The notes below the pieces were generated by a model, which worked only from the letters and a program-made list of their open reading frames with translations, searched no databases and was not told the origin of the DNA. The position numbers and the translations under genes are program-made. From contig BNTW01000035.1 in assembly GCA_025996895.1 (NCBI GenBank), positions 1-27,389 on the forward strand: a stretch of DNA of 27,389 nt, read 5' to 3'. Position 1 is the first letter of the stretch. Every line of letters starts with the position of its first letter. Source of the DNA: Bacteroidia bacterium. Lineage in GTDB: Bacteria; Bacteroidota; Bacteroidia; Bacteroidales; Azobacteroidaceae. Positions 1 through 6,507 of the stretch are shown one piece after another.

Positions 1-179
1 AACTGCTGATTTATGCTTCGGAAAACCTGCAATCGGTGGAAGTGCTGGACATTCAGGGACGGAAAATCAAGGAAGCGAAGAACATCAACAGCACCTTCTA
101 CCAAATGGAATTGAATGTTCCGGCAGGAGTGTATTTAGTGAAAACAGGTGCAACAACGCACAAAATTATCGTGAGATAA
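1..179 (+). CDS. C-terminal end of a T9SS-secreted protein (partial, 5' end outside window)
   Basis: The reading frame enters the window at base 3 and stops at TAA 177-179. The 58 visible residues have the shape of a type A sorting domain: a beta-strand ending in VEVLDIQGRKI, an Asn-rich turn, then VPAGVYLVKTG and a basic end, HKIIVR. In this family the domain sends a protein through the type IX system, where it is removed and the protein is anchored to the cell surface or released. The functional part of the protein lies upstream and cannot be judged. A terminator follows 37 nt after the stop, so the gene probably ends its transcription unit. Confidence 0.85.
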   Translation, partial: LLIYASENLQSVEVLDIQGRKIKEAKNINSTFYQMELNVPAGVYLVKTGATTHKIIVR

Positions 180-216
180 TCTCGGGAACGTTCGCATAAC
201 ATCAAATTCCCGATAG

Positions 217-253
217 GAGGCTGTCCAAAAAGCATTGGGCAGTCTCTTTTTTT
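217..253 (+). terminator. Intrinsic terminator after the T9SS cargo gene
   Basis: GAGGCTGTCC (217-226) pairs with GGGCAGTCTC (237-246), with G-U pairs, around a 10-nt loop, and is followed directly by seven T. It separates the upstream cargo gene from the recombinase gene. Confidence 0.85.
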
Positions 254-281
254 ATTTGCGTGGGCAAACCTTGCGCTACGT

Positions 282-312
282 TTTGAAAATTCAAAATTAT
301 TATCTATCTTCG
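282..312 (+). promoter_or_regulatory. Bacteroidota-type promoter for the recombinase gene
   Basis: TTTG at 282-285 is followed by 19 nt and then TATCTTCG at 305-312, one base off the TAnnTTTG -7 consensus. It lies 19 nt before the start codon and just after the terminator. Confidence 0.6.
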
Positions 313-331
313 TTGCATTAAAACGAAGATT

Positions 332-1213
332 ATGCCGTTCGAATCATTTTTGCAATATCTACAATATGAAAAAAATTACTCGCTACATACGGTAGAGGCG
401 TACGAGAATGATTTACAGCAGTTTAAGGAGTTTTTTTGCGGTGAAGAACCATTGGACCCGCAGGCGGTTGATGCAGTGATAGTACGCCGTTGGCTGGTTT
501 TTTTGATGGGAGAAGGGTATTCGCCTCGCTCGGTTAATCGCAAATTGAGTTCTTTGAAATCGTTTTTCAGGTATTTGTCTAAATATAATAAGGTAGAAAG
601 CAATCCGGTCAAGCGGTTGGTGGGACCGAAAACCAACAAGCCTATCCCTTATTTTATTAACGACAAAGAAATGGCGAAACTGTTTTTGGAATTGGAAACC
701 GAAAATTCGTTTGAAGATGAACGCGATAAAGTGTTGCTCGATGTTTTTTACAGTACCGGTATCCGGTGCGCCGAGCTAATCGGATTGAAAGACGAAGACA
801 TTGATTTCGGTGCGCAACTAATTAGGGTTACCGGAAAACGAAACAAACAGCGGTTAGTGCCTTTCTCCACCCTTTTGAAGGAAAATCTGCAAGCCTATTT
901 GTCCGTCCGCAACGAGCAAATCGAAAATCCGGACAAAAGAGCCTTTTTTGTGCGGAAAAACGGTCAGCCCTTATCGAAGACCATTGTTTATACGATTGTC
1001 AAAAGACGATTGTCGGATGTTCCGAATTTGTCGAAACGCAGTCCCCACGTGTTAAGGCACACTTTTGCAACGAGTATGTTAAACCACGGAGCCGACTTGA
1101 ATGCTGTAAAGGAATTGTTGGGGCATGCAAGTCTGTCATCAACGGAGGTTTATACCCATACAACTTTTGAAGAATTAAAAAAAACGTATCACCAAGCTCA
1201 TCCACGAGCCTAA
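332..1213 (+). CDS. xerC: Tyrosine recombinase, XerC/XerD family
   Basis: This 293-residue protein has the two-domain Xer layout. Residues about 1-88 form the SAM-like core-binding domain (KNYSLHTVEAYENDL), and about 105-290 the catalytic domain. All catalytic residues are visible: R145 (STGIRCAE), K169 (VTGKR), H239 and R242 (HVLRH), H265 (LLGHAS) and the nucleophile Y274. In Xer proteins these residues cut and rejoin DNA to resolve chromosome dimers at dif. The length is normal for the family. It lies upstream of hpf and the tRNA-tuf block; from memory this order is common in Bacteroidales, where a separate XerD is encoded elsewhere, hence the xerC symbol. The XerC versus XerD assignment is therefore an inference; the family is certain. 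No dif-like site was seen nearby. Confidence 0.9.
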   Translation: MPFESFLQYLQYEKNYSLHTVEAYENDLQQFKEFFCGEEPLDPQAVDAVIVRRWLVFLMGEGYSPRSVNRKLSSLKSFFRYLSKYNKVESNPVKRLVGPKTNKPIPYFINDKEMAKLFLELETENSFEDERDKVLLDVFYSTGIRCAELIGLKDEDIDFGAQLIRVTGKRNKQRLVPFSTLLKENLQAYLSVRNEQIENPDKRAFFVRKNGQPLSKTIVYTIVKRRLSDVPNLSKRSPHVLRHTFATSMLNHGADLNAVKELLGHASLSSTEVYTHTTFEELKKTYHQAHPRA

Positions 1214-1220
1214 AAAACAA

Positions 1221-1227
1221 AAGGAGG
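1221..1227 (+). promoter_or_regulatory. Strong Shine-Dalgarno for hpf
   Basis: AAGGAGG ends 6 nt before the ATG at 1234. It is the clearest Shine-Dalgarno in the window; tuf, rpoB and most other genes here have A/T-rich leaders without one. It sets the hpf start and suggests translation that depends on direct 16S pairing. Confidence 0.75.
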
Positions 1228-1233
1228 ATTATT

Positions 1234-1536
1234 ATGGAAATTACGATTCAAGCTATTCATTTTGAAGCAAGTCAACAATTGGAAGCATTTATCCAGAAGA
1301 AAGTCGGCCGGTTGGCAAAATTCAACGACAACATTTCGTTGGCCGAAGTTTCGTTAAAAGTGGTAAAACCCGAATCGAACGAGAACAAAGACGCTTTAAT
1401 TAAAGTATTTGCGCCCGGGCACGAATTTTTTGCTCAGGAAGTGTCCAATACCTTTGAAGAAGCCATCGACAAATGCGTAGCAAAGCTGGAACGGCAGGTG
1501 GTTAAAACCAAGGAAAAACAGATCGCAAAAAAATAG
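1234..1536 (+). CDS. hpf: Ribosome hibernation promoting factor / RaiA-like (S30AE domain)
   Basis: A 100-residue protein that begins MEITIQAIHFEAS and ends in a Lys-rich tail, with the single-domain S30AE fold expected from its spacing of strands and helices: QLEAFIQKKVGRLAKF, SLAEVSLKV, then FEEAIDKCVAKLERQ. Proteins of this family bind the small subunit across the mRNA and tRNA sites and silence or store ribosomes in stationary phase. The length matches short HPF; the dimerisation domain of long HPF is absent. It starts 20 nt after the recombinase stop, so the two are probably co-transcribed. The strong Shine-Dalgarno is unusual for this genome. A new promoter follows for the tRNA-tuf block. 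Confidence 0.88.
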   Translation: MEITIQAIHFEASQQLEAFIQKKVGRLAKFNDNISLAEVSLKVVKPESNENKDALIKVFAPGHEFFAQEVSNTFEEAIDKCVAKLERQVVKTKEKQIAKK

Positions 1537-1557
1537 ATAAAAAAGAATGGCGAAAAT

Positions 1558-1589
1558 TTTGGTCAATCCAAAAATATTTTGTACTTTTG
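1558..1589 (+). promoter_or_regulatory. Promoter of the tRNA-tuf-secE operon
   Basis: TTTG (1558-1561), 20 nt, then TACTTTTG (1582-1589), a full match to the Bacteroidota TTTG/TAnnTTTG pattern. It is the only good promoter before the four tRNA genes and tuf, so it is likely to be the main promoter of this operon. Confidence 0.8.
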
Positions 1590-1590
1590 C

Positions 1591-1624
1591 AACCGCTTTG
1601 ACTTAATTTGGGTCTAAAGCGGTT
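1591..1624 (+). other. 5' leader hairpin between promoter and first tRNA
   Basis: AACCGCTTTGAC (1591-1602) pairs with GTCTAAAGCGGTT (1612-1624), leaving one bulged T: a 12-bp stem with a 9-nt loop. It starts two bases after the -7 box, so it lies at or overlaps the expected transcription start. No T-tract follows, so it does not look like a terminator. It may protect the transcript's 5' end or guide tRNA processing. Confidence 0.6.
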
Positions 1625-1640
1625 GTTTGACGTATAAAAT

Positions 1641-1714
1641 GCCTCTTTAGCTCAGTTGGCCAGAGCACGTGATTTGTAATCTCGGGGTCGTTGGTTCGAA
1701 TCCGACAAGAGGCT
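1641..1714 (+). tRNA. tRNA-Thr (anticodon TGT)
   Basis: The acceptor arms GCCTCTT (1641-1647) and AAGAGGC (1707-1713) pair fully. The D stem is GCTC/GAGC, the anticodon loop TTTGTAA gives TGT, and the T loop is TTCGAAT. One T-T mismatch lies in the anticodon stem. CCA is not encoded. It is the first gene of the operon and serves ACA codons. Confidence 0.95.
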
Positions 1715-1737
1715 CAAGAGTAATGGAGAATTAAAAT

Positions 1738-1820
1738 GGGCAGTTACCAGAGTGGCCAAATGGGTCTGACTGTAACTCAGATAGCTTACGCTTACGGTGG
1801 TTCGAATCCATCACTGCCCA
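1738..1820 (+). tRNA. tRNA-Tyr (anticodon GTA)
   Basis: The acceptor arms are GGGCAGT (1738-1744) and ACTGCCC (1813-1819). The anticodon loop CTGTAAC gives GTA. A long variable arm, as in bacterial tRNA-Tyr, explains the 83-nt length. The bases after the discriminator (1821-1823) happen to read CCA, unlike the other tRNAs in this window. Confidence 0.95.
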
Positions 1821-1830
1821 CCAGAAAATT

Positions 1831-1903
1831 GCGGAAGTAGCTCAGTCGATAGAGCATTAGCCTTCCAAGCTGAGGGTCGCGGGTTTGAGTCCCGTCTTCC
1901 GCT
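1831..1903 (+). tRNA. tRNA-Gly (anticodon TCC)
   Basis: GCGGAAG (1831-1837) pairs with CTTCCGC (1896-1902). The anticodon loop CTTCCAA gives TCC. The T arm is CGGG/CCCG with loop TTTGAGT. CCA is not encoded. It sits 10 nt after tRNA-Tyr in the same transcript. Confidence 0.95.
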
Positions 1904-1912
1904 CTTTTTGTT

Positions 1913-1984
1913 GCCTGTGTAGCTCAGTGGCAGAGCACTTCCTTGGTAAGGAAGAGGTCCCGAGTTCAACTCTCGGCACCGGCT
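1913..1984 (+). tRNA. tRNA-Thr (anticodon GGT), with an acceptor-stem mismatch
   Basis: The anticodon stem-loop CTTCC-TTGGTAA-GGAAG gives GGT. The D and T stems are intact (GCTC/GAGC and CCGAG/CTCGG). The acceptor strands are GCCTGTG (1913-1919) and CACCGGC (1977-1983), so the fourth pair is U-C rather than the G-C that the 3' strand predicts. Together with the TGT tRNA it covers the threonine codons other than ACG wobble cases. Confidence 0.92.
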
Positions 1985-2049
1985 CACAAACGAAGAAGAA
2001 AGAGAGTTAAAAGGATAAAATAACATTCATTAATAAGAACAATTAAATT

Positions 2050-3237
2050 ATGGCAAAAGAACATTTTAACCGGTCGAAACCTCACGTTAACATCGGTACA
2101 ATTGGTCACGTAGATCACGGTAAAACTACTTTGACCGCTGCCATTACTACGGTATTGGCAAAAAAAGGTCTTTCTGAAGTACGCTCATTCGATTCGATTG
2201 ATAATGCTCCGGAAGAAAAAGAACGTGGTATTACTATTAATACCGCTCACGTTGAATATGAAACAGCAAATCGCCACTATGCACACGTGGATTGTCCGGG
2301 TCACGCCGACTACGTGAAAAACATGGTAACGGGTGCTGCTCAAATGGACGGTGCTATCATCGTAGTAGCTGCTACAGACGGTCCGATGCCTCAAACTCGC
2401 GAACACATTCTTTTGGCTCGCCAGGTGAATGTTCCGAAATTGGTGGTTTTCATGAACAAAGTGGACATCGTTGATGACCCCGAAATGTTGGAACTCGTTG
2501 AAATGGAAATGCGCGAACTGCTTTCTTTTTATGAATTCGACGGAGACAACACTCCGGTTATCCAAGGTTCTGCTTTGGGTGGATTGAACGGTGTAGCCGA
2601 ATGGGAAGATAAAATCATGGAGTTAATGGATGCCGTTGATACATGGATTCCGCTGCCTCCGCGTGATGTTGACAAACCTTTCCTGATGCCTGTTGAAGAC
2701 GTATTCTCGATCACCGGTCGCGGTACCGTTGCTACGGGTCGTATCGAAACCGGTATCATCAAAACCGGCGAAGAAGTTCAAATCATCGGTTTGGGTGCCG
2801 AAGGCAAGAAATCGGTGGTTACCGGTGTGGAAATGTTCCGCAAAATTCTTGACGAAGGTCAAGCCGGCGACAACGTAGGTTTGTTGCTCCGTGGTATCGA
2901 CAAAGACGAAGTAAAACGCGGTATGGTTATTACCCATCCGAACAAGGTTAAACCTCATACCTCTCTCAAAGCTTCGGTTTATGTATTGAAGAAAGAAGAA
3001 GGTGGCCGTCACACTCCGTTCCACAACAAATATCGTCCGCAATTTTATATCCGTACGTTGGACGTTACGGGTGAAATCACTTTGCCGGAAGGTACTGAAA
3101 TGGTGATGCCGGGTGATAACTTGGAAATCAGAGTGGATTTGATCTATCCGGTAGCTTGTTCCGAAGGCTTGCGTTTTGCAATCCGCGAAGGCGGTCGCAC
3201 CGTAGGTTCAGGTCAGATAACTGAAATTATAGAATAA
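2050..3237 (+). CDS. tuf: Translation elongation factor Tu
   Basis: A 395-residue EF-Tu with all GTPase motifs: GHVDHGKT at residues 19-26, switch I RGITIN at 59-64, DCPGH at 81-85 (switch II) and NKVD at 136-139. Domains 2 and 3 follow ([13 protein letters not shown], then [19 protein letters not shown]). It delivers aminoacyl-tRNA to the ribosome as a GTP complex. It lies 65 nt after four tRNA genes and upstream of tRNA-Trp, secE and nusG, so tRNA and EF-Tu supply are linked. The leader is A-rich and has no clear Shine-Dalgarno, as is usual in this phylum. Length and sequence are normal. Confidence 0.99.
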   Translation: MAKEHFNRSKPHVNIGTIGHVDHGKTTLTAAITTVLAKKGLSEVRSFDSIDNAPEEKERGITINTAHVEYETANRHYAHVDCPGHADYVKNMVTGAAQMDGAIIVVAATDGPMPQTREHILLARQVNVPKLVVFMNKVDIVDDPEMLELVEMEMRELLSFYEFDGDNTPVIQGSALGGLNGVAEWEDKIMELMDAVDTWIPLPPRDVDKPFLMPVEDVFSITGRGTVATGRIETGIIKTGEEVQIIGLGAEGKKSVVTGVEMFRKILDEGQAGDNVGLLLRGIDKDEVKRGMVITHPNKVKPHTSLKASVYVLKKEEGGRHTPFHNKYRPQFYIRTLDVTGEITLPEGTEMVMPGDNLEIRVDLIYPVACSEGLRFAIREGGRTVGSGQITEIIE

Positions 3238-3243
3238 TTTCAG

Positions 3244-3315
3244 ATTACGAATTAAAAATTACGAATTACGAGTGGGAGATAATTCATTCGTAATTCGTAA
3301 TTGAAAATTCGTAAT
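3244..3315. repeat. Long imperfect palindrome of ATTACGAATT units between tuf and tRNA-Trp
   Basis: Arms of 28 nt face each other. ATTACGAATT (3244-3253), a 3-nt internal loop and AATTACGAATTACGA (3257-3271) pair with TCGTAATTCGTAATT (3288-3302), 3 nt and AATTCGTAAT (3306-3315). That is 25 paired bases around a 16-nt loop. There is no T-tract. The 15-nt inner word recurs exactly at 20866-20880, so this is probably one member of a dispersed repeat family. Confidence 0.85.
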
Positions 3316-3324
3316 TAAAAACAT

Positions 3325-3397
3325 ACGGGTTTAGCTCAGTTGGTAGAGCGACGGTCTCCAAAACCGTAGGTCGAGAGTTCGAGCCTTTCAACCCGTG
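3325..3397 (+). tRNA. tRNA-Trp (anticodon CCA)
   Basis: ACGGGTT (3325-3331) pairs with AACCCGT (3390-3396). The anticodon stem-loop ACGGT-CTCCAAA-ACCGT gives CCA. The T loop is TTCGAGC. It sits 18 nt before secE, a position often seen for tRNA-Trp in bacteria, and has no promoter of its own that I can find. Confidence 0.96.
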
Positions 3398-3415
3398 CAA
3401 AAACAAGATAAATAA

Positions 3416-3610
3416 ATGAAGAAGCTTATTAATTATTTCAAAGAATCTTATAGCGAGCTTGTGCATAAGGTTTCTTGGCCAACAAGACAAGAATTGTCAA
3501 GTAGCACCGTCGTCGTTATGACGGCTTCCCTTATTATGTCGGTGGTGATATTTGCTATTGATTTCAGCTTTGAGAACATTGTGTCTTTCTTTTTTAAATC
3601 TTTCTATTAA
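3416..3610 (+). CDS. secE: Preprotein translocase subunit SecE
   Basis: A 64-residue single-span SecE. An amphipathic N-terminal part carries the family signature KVSWPTRQEL (residues 18-27), followed by one membrane helix at about 32-50 and a short hydrophobic tail. SecE clamps SecY in the inner-membrane SecYEG channel. The length is typical of the short, one-helix form. It lies between tRNA-Trp and nusG, the conserved position. Confidence 0.96.
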   Translation: MKKLINYFKESYSELVHKVSWPTRQELSSSTVVVMTASLIMSVVIFAIDFSFENIVSFFFKSFY

Positions 3611-3617
3611 TTAGACG

Positions 3618-4157
3618 ATGTCTGAAATTGAAAAGAAATATTATGTTCTCCGCGCCGTTACCGGCAAAGAAAACAAAGTGAAAGAATACCTTGAAGCGGA
3701 AATCCGGAATCATAACCTGCAAGAGTATATCACGCAGATTATTATTCCCACCGAAAAAGTGGTGCAAAACCGGAACGGAAAGAAAGTGTATAAAGAACGG
3801 GCTTTTCTTCCGGGGTATATTATTATCGAGGCTGCTTTGGTTGGTGAAGTGATGCATTTCTTGAAAAGTATCAATTACGTGGCCGGTTTTTTGGGCGGCA
3901 ATGTTCCTGTGCCTTTGCGGACGGCGGAAGTCAGCCGAATTTTGGGCAAAGCGGACGAACTGCAAGAACAACCGGAAGAATTTGAAATTGATTTTATTGT
4001 TGGCGAAACCGTCAAGATTAATTACGGACCATTCACCGGCTTCCACGGTGAGATTGAAGAGATTTATCCGGATAAGAAAAAACTCAAGGTCATGGTCAAA
4101 ATTTTCGGACGGAAAAGTCCCCTCGAATTGGGATTTTTACAAGTAGAGAAAGAATAA
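3618..4157 (+). CDS. nusG: Transcription termination/antitermination factor NusG
   Basis: A 179-residue NusG. The N-terminal NGN domain starts at YYVLRAVTGKENKVKEYL and includes FLPGYIII (63-70), which faces RNA polymerase. The C-terminal KOW domain spans about 128-160 (VGETVKINYGPFTGFHGEIEEI). NusG keeps polymerase processive, couples it to the ribosome and works with Rho. It starts 7 nt after secE, so the two are co-translated or nearly so. The spacer after it holds a palindrome and a terminator-like hairpin before rplK. Confidence 0.97.
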   Translation: MSEIEKKYYVLRAVTGKENKVKEYLEAEIRNHNLQEYITQIIIPTEKVVQNRNGKKVYKERAFLPGYIIIEAALVGEVMHFLKSINYVAGFLGGNVPVPLRTAEVSRILGKADELQEQPEEFEIDFIVGETVKINYGPFTGFHGEIEEIYPDKKKLKVMVKIFGRKSPLELGFLQVEKE

Positions 4158-4161
4158 TTCC

Positions 4162-4189
4162 GTAGGGGCATTGCGCGCAATGCCCGTAC
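4162..4189. repeat. GC-rich perfect palindrome downstream of nusG
   Basis: GGGCATTGCGCGCAATGCCC (4166-4185) is a perfect 20-nt palindrome. After one mismatch it extends by GTA/TAC on the outside (4162-4189). It is much richer in G+C than the surrounding spacer and has no T-tract, so it looks like an inserted palindromic repeat unit. A related string, GGGCATTACGCGCC, occurs inside the element at 24236-24439. Confidence 0.7.
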
Positions 4190-4190
4190 A

Positions 4191-4229
4191 AATTTCAGAA
4201 TCAGTTACGTGATTTGAATTATTTTTTTT
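4191..4229 (+). terminator. Possible terminator/attenuator between nusG and rplK
   Basis: An imperfect stem over 4191-4220 (core AATCA/TGATT at 4199-4203 and 4210-4214, outer AATT..CA/TGAATT with bulges) is followed by eight T (4222-4229). The stem is weak in G+C, so termination is likely to be partial. It may set the level of rplK-rplA relative to secE-nusG. No convincing new promoter was found before rplK. Confidence 0.45.
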
Positions 4230-4264
4230 CGTCAAAAGAGTGTTAAATTAAAAAATTATTTACA

Positions 4265-4708
4265 ATGGCTAAAGAGATTGCTGGACAGCTAAAATTACAG
4301 ATTAAAGGAGGAGCAGCAAATCCCTCCCCCCCGGTAGGTCCTGCATTGGGCTCGAAAGGTATCAACATTATGGAGTTTTGCAAGCAATTTAATGCCAGAA
4401 CCCAAGAAAAAGCAGGTAAGATATTGCCGGTGGTGATTACTTACTATGTGGATAAGTCGTTCGATTTTATTGTAAAAAATCCGCCAGTGGCCATCCAATT
4501 ATTGGAAGCAACCAAACAAAAAAGCGGATCGGCTGAACCTAACCGGAAAAAAGTAGCGGAAGTTACTTGGGACCAGGTGAAGGAGATTGCAGAAGATAAA
4601 GTAGGCGATTTGAACTGTTTCAACGTTAATTCTGCTATGAAAATGGTAGCAGGAACAGCGAGAAGTATGGGTATCACAGTGAAAGGGGAATTCCCTGCAA
4701 ACAATTAA
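4265..4708 (+). CDS. rplK: 50S ribosomal protein L11
   Basis: A 147-residue L11. The N-terminal domain shows [20 protein letters not shown] (residues 22-41), which contacts elongation factors. The C-terminal RNA-binding domain contains [18 protein letters not shown] and ends [13 protein letters not shown]11 binds the GTPase-associated region of 23S rRNA. It lies 14 nt before rplA, the usual L11-L1 pair. Length and sequence are normal. Confidence 0.98.
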   Translation: MAKEIAGQLKLQIKGGAANPSPPVGPALGSKGINIMEFCKQFNARTQEKAGKILPVVITYYVDKSFDFIVKNPPVAIQLLEATKQKSGSAEPNRKKVAEVTWDQVKEIAEDKVGDLNCFNVNSAMKMVAGTARSMGITVKGEFPANN

Positions 4709-4722
4709 ACTTCAATTAGATT

Positions 4723-5421
4723 ATGAGTAAACTTACAAAAAATCAAAAGTTGGCTTTAGGCAAAGTTGAAGCGGGGAAATCATACACACTGAAAGAAGCT
4801 TCGGCTTTGGTAAAAGAAATTTCAACAACCAAATTCGACGCTTCGGTGGATATTGACGTCCGCCTGGGTGTAGATCCCCGTAAAGCTAACCAGATGGTAA
4901 GAGGCGTGGTTTCATTGCCTCACGGAACAGGGAAACAAGTGAGGGTTCTCGTATTATGTACTTCAGATCAGGAAGCGGCTGCCAAAGAAGCAGGTGCCGA
5001 CTATGTAGGGTTGGACGAATATATCGAAAAGATTAAAGGCGGTTGGACGGACATCGACGTAATTATTACGCAGCCGGCCATCATGGGTAAAATCGGTGCT
5101 TTAGGCCGTGTGTTAGGCCCGCGTGGTTTAATGCCGAATCCGAAAAGCGGTACGGTTACCAATGATGTGGCAAATGCCGTGAAAGAAGTAAAGGCCGGTA
5201 AAATCGACTTCAAAGTAGATAAAGCCGGTATTGTACATACTTCAATCGGTAAGGTATCATTCGCACCGAATCAGATCCGCGACAACGCGAAAGAATTTGT
5301 CGCTACGCTGGTCAAACTGAAACCCACTGCGGCTAAAGGTACATATATTAAGAGCGTTTATCTTTCAAGTACAATGAGTCAAGGTATTAAAATTGATCCT
5401 AAATCGGTCGATGAAATCTAA
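4723..5421 (+). CDS. rplA: 50S ribosomal protein L1
   Basis: A 232-residue L1 with the signature [15 protein letters not shown] near residues 131-145 and the usual KYNQ-like start region ([16 protein letters not shown]). L1 forms the mobile L1 stalk of the 50S subunit at the tRNA exit site. In many bacteria it represses its own L11-L1 mRNA; I could not identify that binding site here. Only 9 nt separate it from rplJ, so any classic L10 leader would have to overlap the end of this gene. Confidence 0.98.
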   Translation: MSKLTKNQKLALGKVEAGKSYTLKEASALVKEISTTKFDASVDIDVRLGVDPRKANQMVRGVVSLPHGTGKQVRVLVLCTSDQEAAAKEAGADYVGLDEYIEKIKGGWTDIDVIITQPAIMGKIGALGRVLGPRGLMPNPKSGTVTNDVANAVKEVKAGKIDFKVDKAGIVHTSIGKVSFAPNQIRDNAKEFVATLVKLKPTAAKGTYIKSVYLSSTMSQGIKIDPKSVDEI

Positions 5422-5430
5422 AATGTTTGA

Positions 5431-5949
5431 ATGATGAGAAAGGAAGATAAAAGCACTGTTATAGAGCAAATTGCAAGTACAGTAGGTAAATATGCCCATT
5501 TCTATTTGACGGATATTGCTACATTGAATGCAGCAAAAACCAGCAATTTGAGAAGGGAATGCAGTAAGCAGGAAATTAAACTGTTGGTCGTAAAAAATAC
5601 GCTGCTCAAAAAAGCGTTAGACCAATTGGAAGGCGATTATTCTGCATTAAATCCGGCTTTGAAAGGCAACACGGCTATCATGTTTTCAAATGATGCCAAC
5701 GGCCCCGCAAAGTTGATTAAAACATTTGCAGCTAAAACGGATATTCCGAAACTGAAAGCGGCTTATGTACAGGAAGGATTTTATGTGGGCGCGGAAAATC
5801 TTGATTTACTTGTGTCTATCAAGAGTAAGAACGAACTTATCGGCGACGTTATTGCTTTGTTGCAATCGCCCGCCAAGAATGTTATTTCTGCTCTTCAATC
5901 GGGTGGTCAAACCATTCATGGCGTATTGAAAACGCTGGCTGAGAGATAA
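5431..5949 (+). CDS. rplJ: 50S ribosomal protein L10
   Basis: A 172-residue L10. The N-terminal RNA-binding domain includes RKEDKSTVIEQIASTV and the conserved VVKNTLLKKAL (residues about 53-63). The long C-terminal helix that carries L12 dimers is visible (AKNVISALQSGGQTIHGVLKTLAER). L10 is the base of the L7/L12 stalk. The gene begins with tandem ATG codons (5431 and 5434), and either may be used. It is separated from rplL by a 71-nt spacer with a hairpin. Confidence 0.97.
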   Translation: MMRKEDKSTVIEQIASTVGKYAHFYLTDIATLNAAKTSNLRRECSKQEIKLLVVKNTLLKKALDQLEGDYSALNPALKGNTAIMFSNDANGPAKLIKTFAAKTDIPKLKAAYVQEGFYVGAENLDLLVSIKSKNELIGDVIALLQSPAKNVISALQSGGQTIHGVLKTLAER

Positions 5950-5953
5950 AAAC

Positions 5954-5977
5954 TTTAAAGTCCTTACGGTCTTTAAA
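5954..5977 (+). other. Hairpin in the rplJ-rplL spacer
   Basis: TTTAAAG (5954-5960) pairs with CTTTAAA (5971-5977). After a T-T mismatch, CC pairs with GG around a TTAC loop. It is followed by A-rich sequence, so it is not an intrinsic terminator. It could mark a processing or stability site that lets rplL be made in excess of rplJ. Confidence 0.45.
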
Positions 5978-6020
5978 AACAAAAATTAACAAACAAACAA
6001 ATAAATAAAATTTATACATC

Positions 6021-6398
6021 ATGGCAGATTTGAAAGCTTTTGCTGAACAATTAGTAAATTTAACCGTAAAGGAAGTAAATGAACTTGCTGAAATTCTGAA
6101 ATCGGAATACGGCATTGAACCTGCTGCTGCAGCTGTGGCTGTTGCCGCTCCCGCAGCCGGTGGTGCTGCTGAAGCCGCAGAAGAAAAAACATCTTTCGAC
6201 GTGATCTTGAAAGGTGCCGGCGCAAATAAATTGGCTATCGTTAAATTAGTAAAAGAATTAACAGGCCTTGGTTTGAAAGAAGCGAAAGACATCGTTGATA
6301 GCGCACCGTCTCCTTTGAAAGAAGGGATTGCTAAAGACGAAGCTGAAGCACTGAAAAAATCATTAGAAGAAGCCGGAGCAGAAGTTGAACTTAAATAA
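6021..6398 (+). CDS. rplL: 50S ribosomal protein L7/L12
   Basis: A 125-residue L7/L12. The N-terminal dimerisation part ([19 protein letters not shown]) is followed by an Ala-rich hinge at about 36-57 and the C-terminal factor-binding domain ([29 protein letters not shown]). Several copies form the flexible stalk that recruits EF-Tu and EF-G. It lies between rplJ and rpoB, with a strong hairpin and T-tract downstream that should separate ribosomal from polymerase expression. Confidence 0.98.
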   Translation: MADLKAFAEQLVNLTVKEVNELAEILKSEYGIEPAAAAVAVAAPAAGGAAEAAEEKTSFDVILKGAGANKLAIVKLVKELTGLGLKEAKDIVDSAPSPLKEGIAKDEAEALKKSLEEAGAEVELK

Positions 6399-6420
6399 TT
6401 GTTCTGCTGACAAAATCAAT

Positions 6421-6457
6421 GGTTAGGAATCTTCGGTGGAAGGTTCTTAACCTTTTT
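6421..6457 (+). terminator. Terminator/attenuator between rplL and rpoB
   Basis: GGTTAGGAATCTTC (6421-6434) pairs with GAAGGTTCTTAACC (6439-6452) along all 14 positions if G-U pairs are allowed, around a GGTG loop. Five T follow (6453-6457). No full promoter lies between it and rpoB, so it must be read through at some rate. Partial terminators at this place are known from other bacteria and lower rpoBC relative to L7/L12. Confidence 0.85.
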
Positions 6458-6507
6458 GTGCTACAATTCATTATTTTATTATTTAAAGTTCCTAATTTCG
6501 CAATATA

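Noticed and set aside
180..331. dif-like site next to the Xer recombinase gene
   Set aside because: No 28-bp two-arm site with a central spacer was found in the flanks; Xer genes usually lie far from dif.
1811..2026. Minus-strand frame over the tRNA genes containing RRDSNPRPSAWKANALSTEL
   Set aside because: This is the familiar false translation of the reverse strand of tRNA genes; the stretch is fully explained by tRNA-Gly and tRNA-Thr.
5422..5430. Autoregulatory L10 leader before rplJ
   Set aside because: The spacer is only 9 nt; any such structure would lie inside rplA and could not be recognised by eye.
6493..6500. Promoter -7 box TAATTTCG directly before rpoB
   Set aside because: No TTTG at 19-20 nt upstream, and the transcript would begin at the start codon.
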